A stretch of 5,215 bases of DNA from Gammaproteobacteria bacterium (GTDB lineage: Bacteria > Pseudomonadota > Gammaproteobacteria > Eutrophobiales > Eutrophobiaceae). Below, in pieces: positions 1-4,701 of the stretch. A program made the position numbers and the translations under genes. The notes beneath the pieces are model-generated. The model had not been told where the DNA came from and ran no database searches. It was given only the letters and a program-made list of their open reading frames with translations. The first letter of the stretch is position 1; each line of letters begins with the position of its first letter. The stretch spans positions 1 to 5,215 of the forward strand of contig QNEM01000154.1 in the NCBI GenBank assembly GCA_003645215.1. Reading direction: 5' to 3'.

Positions 1-370
1 CCAGTAGCAAAAACAAATAGCCAAGGACACCGAGGTATTTACCCAGGACAAGCTCGGTAATGGATATGGGCGAGGAGAGTAATAACTTGATGCTACCTGT
101 CTGGCGCTCTTCACTAAAGGTATGCATGGTCACAAACGGTGTAATCAGTAGCAGAAGGATCCCTGTAATTTGTAAAAGCCCAACCACAATTATTTCAGTT
201 GCCCCATAATCAGCAAATATTGAAGCTGTAGACGGATCGATAAATCGGCCAAGAATCAGAAGGAAGAAGATTGCCAGCAGGAACTGCACAACCGCGAATA
301 GTATCCATGCCAGAGGGGCATAGAATAATCGTCTTAATTCATGCGTTGCGATGTGGAAAACAGTGTTCAT
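1..370 (-). CDS. ABC-2 type exporter permease, N-terminal part (runs off left edge)
   Basis: This is the membrane subunit of an ABC exporter. The first 123 residues are visible; the C-terminal part lies outside the window. The start MNTVFHIATHELRR is followed by a hydrophobic segment at about residues 18-41 (first transmembrane helix), a short loop, and a second hydrophobic segment at about 59-80. Next comes the cytoplasmic stretch FSEERQTGSIKLLLSSPIS (about 84-102), where the E-(E)-R-x-x-G-(S/T)-x-x-L-L-x-(S/T)-x-P pattern is characteristic of ABC-2 permeases of the GldF/NosY type, and then the start of a third helix. The start codon overlaps the stop codon of the upstream ATPase gene (ATGA), and a GGGGA Shine-Dalgarno-like element lies inside the end of that gene, so the two are co-translated. 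The substrate cannot be inferred. In related loci a GldG-like auxiliary gene often follows, but it would lie outside this window. Confidence 0.85.
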   Translation of the reverse strand, partial: MNTVFHIATHELRRLFYAPLAWILFAVVQFLLAIFFLLILGRFIDPSTASIFADYGATEIIVVGLLQITGILLLLITPFVTMHTFSEERQTGSIKLLLSSPISITELVLGKYLGVLGYLFLLL

Positions 371-1326
371 TCCGGGTTTTCCCCACGGGTGAGTTGCACA
401 AAGGTTTCTTCAAGTGAATCCTGTTCGGGGATTATCTCATAGAGTTCCCATTCAGAAGCCACAGCCAGTTTTGTAATTCTATTGATTGTGTCAATACCTG
501 ACTCACAATAAATCTTGAAATGATGATTACCTGTTTGTTCGATGTTGACGACACCTTCTATTTCACCCAGAGTTTTCAGAGGCGGTGGTTGTCGCAAGGC
601 AATCTTTAGCGGCATAATCTGATGATCTCGCTGCAGCTTATCCAGAGATTCATCTAATACAAGATTGCCTTCATTAATGATCAAAACCCGATCGCAGACG
701 CTTTGTACTTCAGGAAGAATATGTGTGGATAAAATTACGCTGTGATCATTCCCCAGTTCTCTGATGAGTTCCCTGATTTCCAGAATCTGGTTTGGATCCA
801 GCCCTGAGGTCGGTTCATCCATGATCACGACTGCAGGGGAATGAATGATTGCCTGGGCAATACCCACGCGTTGTTGAAAGCCCTTTGACAGATTTTTAAT
901 CAGACGTTTACCAGTCTCTTCCAGGCCGCAGCGTTGTTTGCTGTATGCCACCGCTTTTTTTAGTTCAGCCTTTTTAATACCGCGTAAACGTGCTGCGTAG
1001 TAAAGGTATTCATTCACGTTTAGGTCCTGGTACAAGGGGGGTTGTTCGGGAAGAAAACCAATGTGTTGTTTCGCGGCCCTGGGTGACTCAAGCATGTCGT
1101 GACCTGCAACTTTGATATGGCCTGCGCTGGCTGATAAGACTCCACATATCATTTGCATGGTCGTGCTTTTACCTGCGCCATTCGGGCCGAGGAAGCCAAG
1201 CACCTCGCCTCGATGTACAGAAAAGCTGACATCATTAACTGCGCAATCATCACCGTAATAGCGGGAAACGTGATCGACAGAGATGAGAATTTCCCTGTTT
1301 ATTATGGAGTTTATTGTGGAGCTCAT
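367..1326 (-). CDS. ABC transporter ATP-binding protein (GldA/NosF-like, ABC-2 exporter)
   Basis: This is the cytoplasmic ATPase subunit, 319 residues, that powers the ABC-2 exporter whose permease is encoded next. All nucleotide-binding motifs are present: Walker A GPNGAGKST (47-55), Q-loop Gln95 in FLPEQ, signature LSKGFQQR (146-153), Walker B VVIMDEP with catalytic Glu171, D-loop SGLD (174-177) and switch His202 in STH. The LSKGF signature replaces the canonical LSGGQ and is usual for this GldA/NosF-like branch, so it is not a defect. Residues from about 235 to the end form the extra C-terminal domain of these ATPases, closing with the typical SLEETFVQLT. The start at 1326 is the only ATG/GTG/TTG before the conserved ISVDHVSRYYG strand. 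No good Shine-Dalgarno precedes it, although a candidate promoter does. The gene sits downstream of the rpmG terminator, so it is probably transcribed separately. The family is certain; the substrate is unknown. Confidence 0.93.
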   Translation of the reverse strand: MSSTINSIINREILISVDHVSRYYGDDCAVNDVSFSVHRGEVLGFLGPNGAGKSTTMQMICGVLSASAGHIKVAGHDMLESPRAAKQHIGFLPEQPPLYQDLNVNEYLYYAARLRGIKKAELKKAVAYSKQRCGLEETGKRLIKNLSKGFQQRVGIAQAIIHSPAVVIMDEPTSGLDPNQILEIRELIRELGNDHSVILSTHILPEVQSVCDRVLIINEGNLVLDESLDKLQRDHQIMPLKIALRQPPPLKTLGEIEGVVNIEQTGNHHFKIYCESGIDTINRITKLAVASEWELYEIIPEQDSLEETFVQLTRGENPE

Positions 1327-1335
1327 TGCGAAGGT

Positions 1336-1363
1336 ATTATTCGGATTAACAGCGGAGTTGCAA
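1336..1363 (-). promoter_or_regulatory. Candidate promoter for the ABC exporter genes
   Basis: Reading the minus strand, TTGCAA (1363-1358) and AATAAT (1341-1336) are separated by 16 bp, matching the sigma-70 consensus at 4/6 and 5/6 positions. The element lies just downstream of the rpmG terminator and immediately upstream of the ATPase start, where a promoter is needed. The expected transcription start would be only a few bases before the ATG at 1326, giving an almost leaderless mRNA. This is inferred from sequence only. Confidence 0.35.
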
Positions 1364-1395
1364 GGTAAAAAAGACAGTGGCGGATTACAGGCAAT

Positions 1396-1419
1396 AAAAA
1401 ACCCGCATAAAGCGGGTTT
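1396..1419 (-). terminator. Rho-independent terminator of the rpmB-rpmG operon
   Basis: There is an 8-bp perfect stem, AAACCCGC (1399-1406) paired with GCGGGTTT (1412-1419), with a 5-nt loop. In the minus-strand RNA the stem is followed by a run of U residues from the A-tract at 1396-1401, interrupted by one A at 1395. It lies about 38 bp past the rpmG stop codon and before the ABC exporter genes, so it ends the ribosomal-protein transcript. A weaker T-rich run on the other side (TTTCTTT) could give slight function on the plus strand, but no plus-strand gene is seen there. Confidence 0.88.
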
Positions 1420-1456
1420 CTTTGAATTTGTCTAGCTTTGGGTCTGGCTAAAGATG

Positions 1457-1612
1457 CTATTTAATCTTAGCTTCTTTATACATCACATGCTTGCGTACAA
1501 CAGGATCATATTTCTTGATTTCCATTTTATCTGGCATGGTGCGTTTGTTCTTCAAGGTTGTGTAATAGTGGCCTGTGCCAGCTGAAGAGACGAGTTTGAT
1601 TTTCTCAGCCAT
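1457..1612 (-). CDS. rpmG: 50S ribosomal protein L33
   Basis: This small basic protein of the large ribosomal subunit has 51 residues, the normal length for bacterial L33. The translation begins MAEKIKLVSSAGTGHYYTT, continues with the conserved KNKRTMPDKMEIKKYDPVV (21-39) and ends HVMYKEAKIK. It has no cysteines, so it is the zinc-free (C-minus) form rather than the four-cysteine zinc-ribbon form that some bacteria use when zinc is plentiful. The start at 1612 lies 9 nt after the rpmB stop. Its Shine-Dalgarno AGGGA overlaps that stop codon at a spacing of 6 nt, so translation is probably coupled to rpmB. A strong terminator follows. The order rpmB-rpmG is widely conserved in bacteria. Confidence 0.97.
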   Translation of the reverse strand: MAEKIKLVSSAGTGHYYTTLKNKRTMPDKMEIKKYDPVVRKHVMYKEAKIK

Positions 1613-1621
1613 GTTATTTCC

Positions 1622-1858
1622 CTATACCTTTTCGCCGCGTGCGCGGATTTCTTCTAAAACGGTCTCAATACCTTTCTTGTCGATGATACGCAGGCCCTTG
1701 CCACTGACACGTAATCTGACCCAGCGACTTTCATCTTCAAGCCAGAAACGACGGCTGTGCAGATTCGGCAAAAAACGACGACGCGTTCTATTCTTGGCGT
1801 GGGAGACATTGTTCCCTGACATTGGGCTTTTACCCGTTACCTGACATACTCGTGACAT
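1622..1858 (-). CDS. rpmB: 50S ribosomal protein L28
   Basis: This is ribosomal protein L28 of the large subunit, 78 residues, the same length as the Escherichia coli protein. Recognisable landmarks are the N-terminus MSRVCQVTGKSPMSGNN, the basic stretch KNRTRRRFLPNLHSRRFW (22-39) and the C-terminal GLRIIDKKGIETVL followed by RARGEKV. It is the type without paired zinc-binding cysteines; the only cysteine is Cys5. It is the first gene of the rpmB-rpmG operon and is preceded by a candidate promoter about 37 bp upstream. The Shine-Dalgarno before its ATG is weak (an A-rich GATTTAGAACA). The start is fixed by the conserved MSRVCQ N-terminus. radC lies 157 bp upstream on the same strand with no clear terminator between them, so some read-through from radC is possible. 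Confidence 0.97.
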   Translation of the reverse strand: MSRVCQVTGKSPMSGNNVSHAKNRTRRRFLPNLHSRRFWLEDESRWVRLRVSGKGLRIIDKKGIETVLEEIRARGEKV

Positions 1859-1894
1859 TGTTCTAAATCTTTAATCTGTTGAAAAAGAGCGCGG

Positions 1895-1923
1895 ATTGTA
1901 CATGGATTGAGTAGCTGATCCAA
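1895..1923 (-). promoter_or_regulatory. Candidate rpmB-rpmG promoter with GC-rich discriminator
   Basis: On the minus strand TTGGAT (1923-1918) and TACAAT (1900-1895) are spaced by exactly 17 bp. The -10 element matches consensus at 5/6 positions; the -35 matches the TTG core only. CCGCGC follows the -10 directly, a GC-rich discriminator of the kind found at stable-RNA and ribosomal-protein promoters under ppGpp (stringent) control. The predicted transcript would have a leader of roughly 30 nt before rpmB. Activity is inferred. Confidence 0.5.
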
Positions 1924-1982
1924 GTATTTGCCGAAGTTTTTGGCTTATAGACCTGGCTCATATACCGCTCAGCGGGATTTTA

Positions 1983-2027
1983 CTATTTTAGCCTATATTT
2001 GGCCTGTATTTTGGCCTATAACAGGCC
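1983..2027 (-). repeat. Four imperfect 11-12 bp tandem units (GGCC + A/T-rich) at the radC 3' end
   Basis: Read on the minus strand the units are GGCCTGTTATA (2027-2017), GGCCAAAATACA (2016-2005), GGCCAAATATA (2004-1994) and GGCTAAAATAG (1993-1983). The first unit encodes the last residues of RadC and part of its stop codon; the other three are non-coding. The GGCC blocks also pair within the array: GGCCT/AGGCC (2013-2017 with 2023-2027), or GGCCTGT/ACAGGCC (2001-2007 with 2021-2027). No U-tract follows, so it does not look like an intrinsic terminator. The repeat pattern is seen directly; any role is unknown. Confidence 0.75.
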
Positions 2028-2690
2028 CAGTTCGGCAAAAGATACAGCAGTATTATCACCAATGATGAAATGGTCAAGCACCCGTATATCGACCAGTTTC
2101 AGGGCCTCCTGTAGACGCTGGGTGATATTTTTGTCGGCGAGACTGGGCTCGGCGATGCCAGAAGGATGATTGTGGGCAAAGATTACCGCCGCTGCATTCC
2201 TGGCCAGGGCTTGTTTGACCACCTCACGTGGATAAACGCTGGCGCCGTCTATGGTGCCTTTAAACATTTCGTCAAAACTGATGATTTGATGCCGGTTATC
2301 CAGGAAAAGGCAGGCAAATACCTCGTGTTGGTAGGCGCGTAACTGGGCGAGCAGAAAATCTTTTGTATCGCTTGGGCTACTGAGCACATCTTTTTTACCC
2401 AGGTTTTCTTGCAGATAACGCTTGCCCAGCTCAATGGCCGCCTGTATTTGGCAGTATTTTGCCGGTCCCAGCCCCCTGGTTCGGCAGAATGACCTGGAAT
2501 CGGCCTCTACCATGCCCCTCAGGCCATCAAATTCTGTCAATAAGTCGCGGGATAGATCGACGGCTGTTTTTCCCTGCAGGCCTGTGCGCAGGAAGATGGC
2601 GAGTAATTCTGCATCAGAAAGGCTAGCTGCCCCCCTGGACAAAAGCTTTTCACGGGGTCTTTCCTGTTCTGGCCAGTCAGATATCGGCAT
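2016..2690 (-). CDS. radC: RadC family protein (JAB/JAMM domain, UPF0758)
   Basis: This conserved cytoplasmic protein of 224 residues has the family's normal length and architecture. The N-terminal part begins MPISDWPEQERPREKLL with LSDAELLAIFLRTG (24-37). A helix-hairpin-helix-like DNA-binding segment centres on TRGLGPAKYCQIQAAIELG (71-89). The C-terminal JAB domain carries a complete JAMM metal-binding set, His173, His175, Ser183 and Asp186 (HNHPSG...PSLAD), with Glu123 as the likely catalytic acid. Metal-dependent hydrolase or nuclease activity is suggested by the motif, but the biological role is not settled, and the early link to DNA repair by the E. coli radC102 mutation was withdrawn. 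The start is placed at the ATG at 2690 because an ideal AAGGAGGT lies 8 nt upstream. The in-frame GTG at 2699 is part of that Shine-Dalgarno and cannot be the start. The gene diverges from coaBC, the usual arrangement in Gammaproteobacteria. Confidence 0.95.
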   Translation of the reverse strand: MPISDWPEQERPREKLLSRGAASLSDAELLAIFLRTGLQGKTAVDLSRDLLTEFDGLRGMVEADSRSFCRTRGLGPAKYCQIQAAIELGKRYLQENLGKKDVLSSPSDTKDFLLAQLRAYQHEVFACLFLDNRHQIISFDEMFKGTIDGASVYPREVVKQALARNAAAVIFAHNHPSGIAEPSLADKNITQRLQEALKLVDIRVLDHFIIGDNTAVSFAELGLL

Positions 2691-2697
2691 GATGGTC

Positions 2698-2705
2698 ACC
2701 TCCTT
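2698..2705 (-). promoter_or_regulatory. Strong radC ribosome binding site that decides the start
   Basis: On the minus strand AAGGAGGT(GA) is a near-complete complement of the 16S rRNA 3' end. It sits 8 nt before the ATG at 2690. A GTG overlapping the same element at 2699 is in frame and would add three residues, but no ribosome could use this site to start there. This is the strongest Shine-Dalgarno in the window. Confidence 0.85.
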
Positions 2706-2779
2706 GTTAGATGAATTGTTACTATGGATATTTAGTAAGTCATTCCTTTGTTACAGCATTTTTCTGATAATCTCGTTGC

Positions 2780-2788
2780 ATTGTAGCA
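2780..2788 (-). promoter_or_regulatory. Candidate extended -10 promoter for radC
   Basis: On the minus strand TGCTACAAT (2788-2780) fits the extended -10 pattern TGnTATAAT, with a 5/6 match in the hexamer. I see no good -35 at 16-18 bp, which extended -10 promoters can tolerate. The predicted leader to the radC ATG would be about 80 nt. The element overlaps the first copy of the 10-bp direct repeat, so a protein binding that repeat would block it. Confidence 0.3.
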
Positions 2789-2801
2789 AAATGTAGCAAA
2801 A
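2782..2801. repeat. Perfect 10-bp tandem duplication in the radC/coaBC divergent region
   Basis: TGTAGCAAAA occurs twice back to back (2782-2791 and 2792-2801) with no mismatch. The 10-bp period is one DNA helical turn, so both copies present the same face. It lies in the 161-bp region shared by the divergent radC and coaBC genes and overlaps the candidate radC -10 element. It could be an operator or a chance replication slip; the sequence alone does not decide. Confidence 0.8.
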
Positions 2802-2824
2802 ATGCGGATTCCGATACGATAAGG

Positions 2825-2830
2825 TAAAAT
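2825..2830 (+). promoter_or_regulatory. Possible -10 element for coaBC-dut
   Basis: TAAAAT (5/6 to consensus) lies 21 bp before the first possible coaBC start. No convincing -35 is found at 15-18 bp upstream, so this is only a candidate. Another possibility is TTGCAT (2776-2781) with AAAAAT (2798-2803). A promoter somewhere in 2705-2850 is expected, because coaBC is the first gene on this strand and its upstream neighbour is divergent. Confidence 0.25.
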
Positions 2831-2851
2831 TCTCACACTTTAGTAATATTA

Positions 2852-4147
2852 ATGATGCAGATGAATAACTTAACAAATAAAAGAATACTCTTGGGTGTGA
2901 CTGGCGGGATTGCCGCATACAAGAGCGCAGAATTGGTCAGGCGTTTGCGGGAACAGGGTGCGGAAGTACGCGTAGTCATGACACGAGGTGCTTGTGAATT
3001 CATTACCCCACTGACAATGCAGGCCTTGTCAGGTCGTGAGGTGCATACAGAATTACTGGATCATGTGGCTGAATCCGGCCAGGGCGGGGGCATGGGCCAT
3101 ATTGAACTGGCGCGCTGGTGTGATGTTGTACTGGTGGCGCCAGCCAGTGCCAATTTCATTGCTCGTTTGTCACATGGCATGGCAGACGATCTGCTAAGCA
3201 CCTTGTGTCTGGCCACTACTGCGCCGGTTGTGATTGCACCTGCCATGAATCAACAAATGTGGATGAATATCGCTACCCAGGAAAATATTGCCACACTAGG
3301 CCAGCGAGAAATAAGAATAGCTGGCCCAGCTGAAGGTGAGCAAGCATGTGGTGAGATTGGCCCGGGCAGGATGCTGGAACCGGAACAATTAATATTAGAG
3401 ACAAGTCAGCTTTTTTCTACGGGGATACTCGCTGATTTGAAAATAGTGGTAACGGCAGGCCCAACCCGTGAAGCCATTGACCCGGTACGCTATATCACCA
3501 ATCATAGTTCGGGACAGATGGGTTATGCTGTTGCCAGGGCGGCAGCTGAGGCTGGTGCCGATGTGACCCTGGTTTCTGGTCCAGTGAGCATTGAACCGCC
3601 TCGGCAGGTTCGTCACATTAGTGTCGACACCGCCGATCAGATGCGTGATGCTGTGATGTCAGACATTATTACATCTGATATTTTTGTCGCTGCCGCCGCA
3701 GTAGCAGATTACAGGTGCGCTGATGTTGCCGAGCAGAAGATTAAAAAGAAATCCGAAGATCTCCAGCTACTATTGCAGAAGAACCCGGATATTCTGGCAG
3801 AGGTAGCCAGTTTGCCCCAGGGACCATTCACAGTTGGATTTGCCGCCGAGACAGAAAATTTACTGGACAATGCCAGGATCAAGCTGCAAAACAAGAAGCT
3901 GGATATGATTGCTGCAAACCAGGTGGGCGAGGGGCTTGGGTTTAATACGGATGAAAATGAATTACAGGTTTTTTGGCAGGCAGGGGAACAGGGCCAGAAT
4001 AATCAGACCGGGAAAAATCAAACCCGGGAAAATCAAACCATAAAACACCAGACACTGGAACGGGCACCAAAAGAAAAGCTGGCGCGTCATTTAATAAAGG
4101 TAATTGCAAATCACTACTATGAAAAATATTCAGCTCAAACTCATTGA
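2852..4147 (+). CDS. coaBC: Bifunctional phosphopantothenoylcysteine decarboxylase / phosphopantothenate–cysteine ligase (CoaBC)
   Basis: This cytoplasmic enzyme catalyses two consecutive steps of coenzyme A synthesis: ligation of 4'-phosphopantothenate to cysteine (CoaB, using CTP in bacteria) and decarboxylation of the product to 4'-phosphopantetheine (CoaC, using FMN). The N-terminal CoaC domain (about 9-190) shows GVTGGIAAYK (15-24), catalytic His83 in HIELAR, the PAMNQQMW motif with Asn133 (130-137), and Cys166 in the flexible flap QACGEIGPGRM. The CoaB domain (about 196-420) shows TAGPTREAIDPVRYITNHSSGQMG (201-224) with Asn217, AAAVADYR (280-287), the KIKK motif (296-299) and FAAETEN (330-336). 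At 431 residues it is about 25 longer than the E. coli enzyme, mainly because of a five-residue repeat insert at 384-403. Three clustered ATGs (2852, 2855, 2861) are possible starts; none has a clear Shine-Dalgarno. dut overlaps its end. Confidence 0.96.
   Translation: MMQMNNLTNKRILLGVTGGIAAYKSAELVRRLREQGAEVRVVMTRGACEFITPLTMQALSGREVHTELLDHVAESGQGGGMGHIELARWCDVVLVAPASANFIARLSHGMADDLLSTLCLATTAPVVIAPAMNQQMWMNIATQENIATLGQREIRIAGPAEGEQACGEIGPGRMLEPEQLILETSQLFSTGILADLKIVVTAGPTREAIDPVRYITNHSSGQMGYAVARAAAEAGADVTLVSGPVSIEPPRQVRHISVDTADQMRDAVMSDIITSDIFVAAAAVADYRCADVAEQKIKKKSEDLQLLLQKNPDILAEVASLPQGPFTVGFAAETENLLDNARIKLQNKKLDMIAANQVGEGLGFNTDENELQVFWQAGEQGQNNQTGKNQTRENQTIKHQTLERAPKEKLARHLIKVIANHYYEKYSAQTH
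4001..4060 (+). repeat. Four in-frame 15-bp tandem repeats inside coaBC
   Basis: The units are AATCAGACCGGGAAA (4001-4015), AATCAAACCCGGGAA (4016-4030), AATCAAACCATAAAA (4031-4045) and the more diverged CACCAGACACTGGAA (4046-4060). They encode NQTGK-NQTRE-NQTIK-HQTLE, residues 384-403 of CoaBC. Each unit is a multiple of three, so copy changes would keep the frame. In E. coli CoaBC this position is a short loop before the last helix. The repeat is seen directly; its origin by slippage is inferred. Confidence 0.9.
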
Positions 4148-4577
4148 TAAAAGGCTCGGTAATGAATTCCCGATGCCTGAGTATGCAACACCAGGTTCGG
4201 CGGGGATGGACATCAGTGCCTGTCTTGATGAGTCTGTTGAAATTAAACCTGGCGAAACTACTTTGATCCCTACCGGTTTTGCCATTCATGTTGAAGATAC
4301 GGGACTGGCAGCAGTATTGTTGCCACGTTCAGGACTTGGCCACAAAAAGGGCATAGTTTTAGGCAACCTGGTTGGCCTGATAGATTCCGATTATCAAGGT
4401 CAGGTCTATGTCTCATGTTGGAACCGTGGACATGAATCCTTTACGATGAATCCAGGTGATCGGATCGCACAAATGGTTTTTATACCGGTGGTTCAGGCTG
4501 CATTTGAAATCGTTGATGAATTTGATGAAAGCCATCGTGGTGAAGGTGGCTTTGGTCATACCGGAGTTCAAGTATAA
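4119..4577 (+). CDS. dut: Deoxyuridine 5'-triphosphate nucleotidohydrolase (dUTPase)
   Basis: This homotrimeric cytoplasmic enzyme hydrolyses dUTP to dUMP and pyrophosphate, keeping uracil out of DNA and supplying dUMP for dTMP synthesis. All five family motifs are present in 152 residues: motif 1 PGSAGMDISA (25-34), motif 2 PRSGLGHKKGI (69-79), motif 3 GNLVGLIDSDYQGQ (82-95) with catalytic Asp89 and the deoxyribose-stacking Tyr92, motif 4 GDRIAQMVF (113-121), and the C-terminal glycine-rich motif 5 RGEGGFGHTG (140-149) that closes over the substrate. The start at 4119 (MKNIQLKLIDKRLG) aligns with the E. coli N-terminus. An in-frame TTG at 4104 would add five residues without support. The gene overlaps the end of coaBC by 29 nt in another frame and has no well-spaced Shine-Dalgarno (the nearest, AAAGG at 4096-4100, is 18 nt away), so translation probably depends on coaBC. 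No terminator follows. Confidence 0.97.
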   Translation: MKNIQLKLIDKRLGNEFPMPEYATPGSAGMDISACLDESVEIKPGETTLIPTGFAIHVEDTGLAAVLLPRSGLGHKKGIVLGNLVGLIDSDYQGQVYVSCWNRGHESFTMNPGDRIAQMVFIPVVQAAFEIVDEFDESHRGEGGFGHTGVQV

Positions 4578-4578
4578 T
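4552..4578 (+). promoter_or_regulatory. Candidate promoter at the end of dut for the downstream gene
   Basis: A perfect TATAAT (4573-4578) overlaps the dut stop codon. TTGGTC (4552-4557) lies 15 bp upstream as a poor -35, with short spacing. If used it would give the downstream membrane-protein gene its own transcript with a leader of about 115 nt. The spacer 4578-4701 has no terminator, so read-through from coaBC-dut is the simpler source of transcription. Confidence 0.3.
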
Positions 4579-4615
4579 TCTGGAATAGCTCGAGTATAAG
4601 ATCAGGCGAGTGTAA
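4569..4615 (+). repeat. Three spaced copies of C(A/G)AGT(A/G)TAA after dut
   Basis: CAAGTATAA (4569-4577), CGAGTATAA (4591-4599) and CGAGTGTAA (4607-4615) share a 9-bp pattern, with start-to-start distances of 22 and 16 bp. The first overlaps the dut stop codon. The remainder of the spacer to 4701 is A-rich with no hairpin or other recognisable element. The region could be regulatory for the downstream gene or a chance A/T-rich similarity. Confidence 0.4.
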
Positions 4616-4701
4616 AATTAGTTCAATAACAATGAGCTAGATAGAAACTAAGCAAAAAAATAAGCCAAGAAAAAATTTAAAATCGGTTGGGAGAACAAGC
4701 A

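Noticed and set aside
808..930. Non-canonical signature LSKGF in the ATPase as a sign of an inactive ATPase
   Set aside because: LSKG(F/Y)-type signatures are usual in GldA/NosF-like ATPases, and Walker A, Q-loop, Walker B glutamate and switch histidine are all intact.
1153..1368. 71-residue plus-strand frame over the start of the ABC ATPase
   Set aside because: It overlaps the Walker A region of a certain gene in antisense and has no ribosome binding site or domain.
1575..1844. 89-residue plus-strand frame across rpmG and rpmB
   Set aside because: It is fully antisense to two certain ribosomal-protein genes and has no family features.
1965..1990. CCGC-TCA-GCGG hairpin followed by GATTTTACTATTTT as a terminator
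   Set aside because: The T-rich run follows it only on the plus strand, where no gene is being transcribed; the stem is 4 bp. On the minus strand no U-tract follows.
2013..2027. GGCCT/AGGCC hairpin at the radC stop as a radC terminator
   Set aside because: The stem is only 5 bp and is followed on the minus strand by AAAATACA rather than a U-tract; it is better described as part of the tandem GGCC array.
2422..2796. 124-residue open frame on the plus strand across radC
   Set aside because: It is antisense to the conserved radC coding sequence, has no recognisable domain, and its Ser/Arg/Pro/Leu-rich composition is typical of a reverse-strand shadow.
3942..4289. 115-residue minus-strand frame across the coaBC/dut junction
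   Set aside because: It is antisense to both conserved genes; its openness follows from their codon use and the 15-bp repeat.
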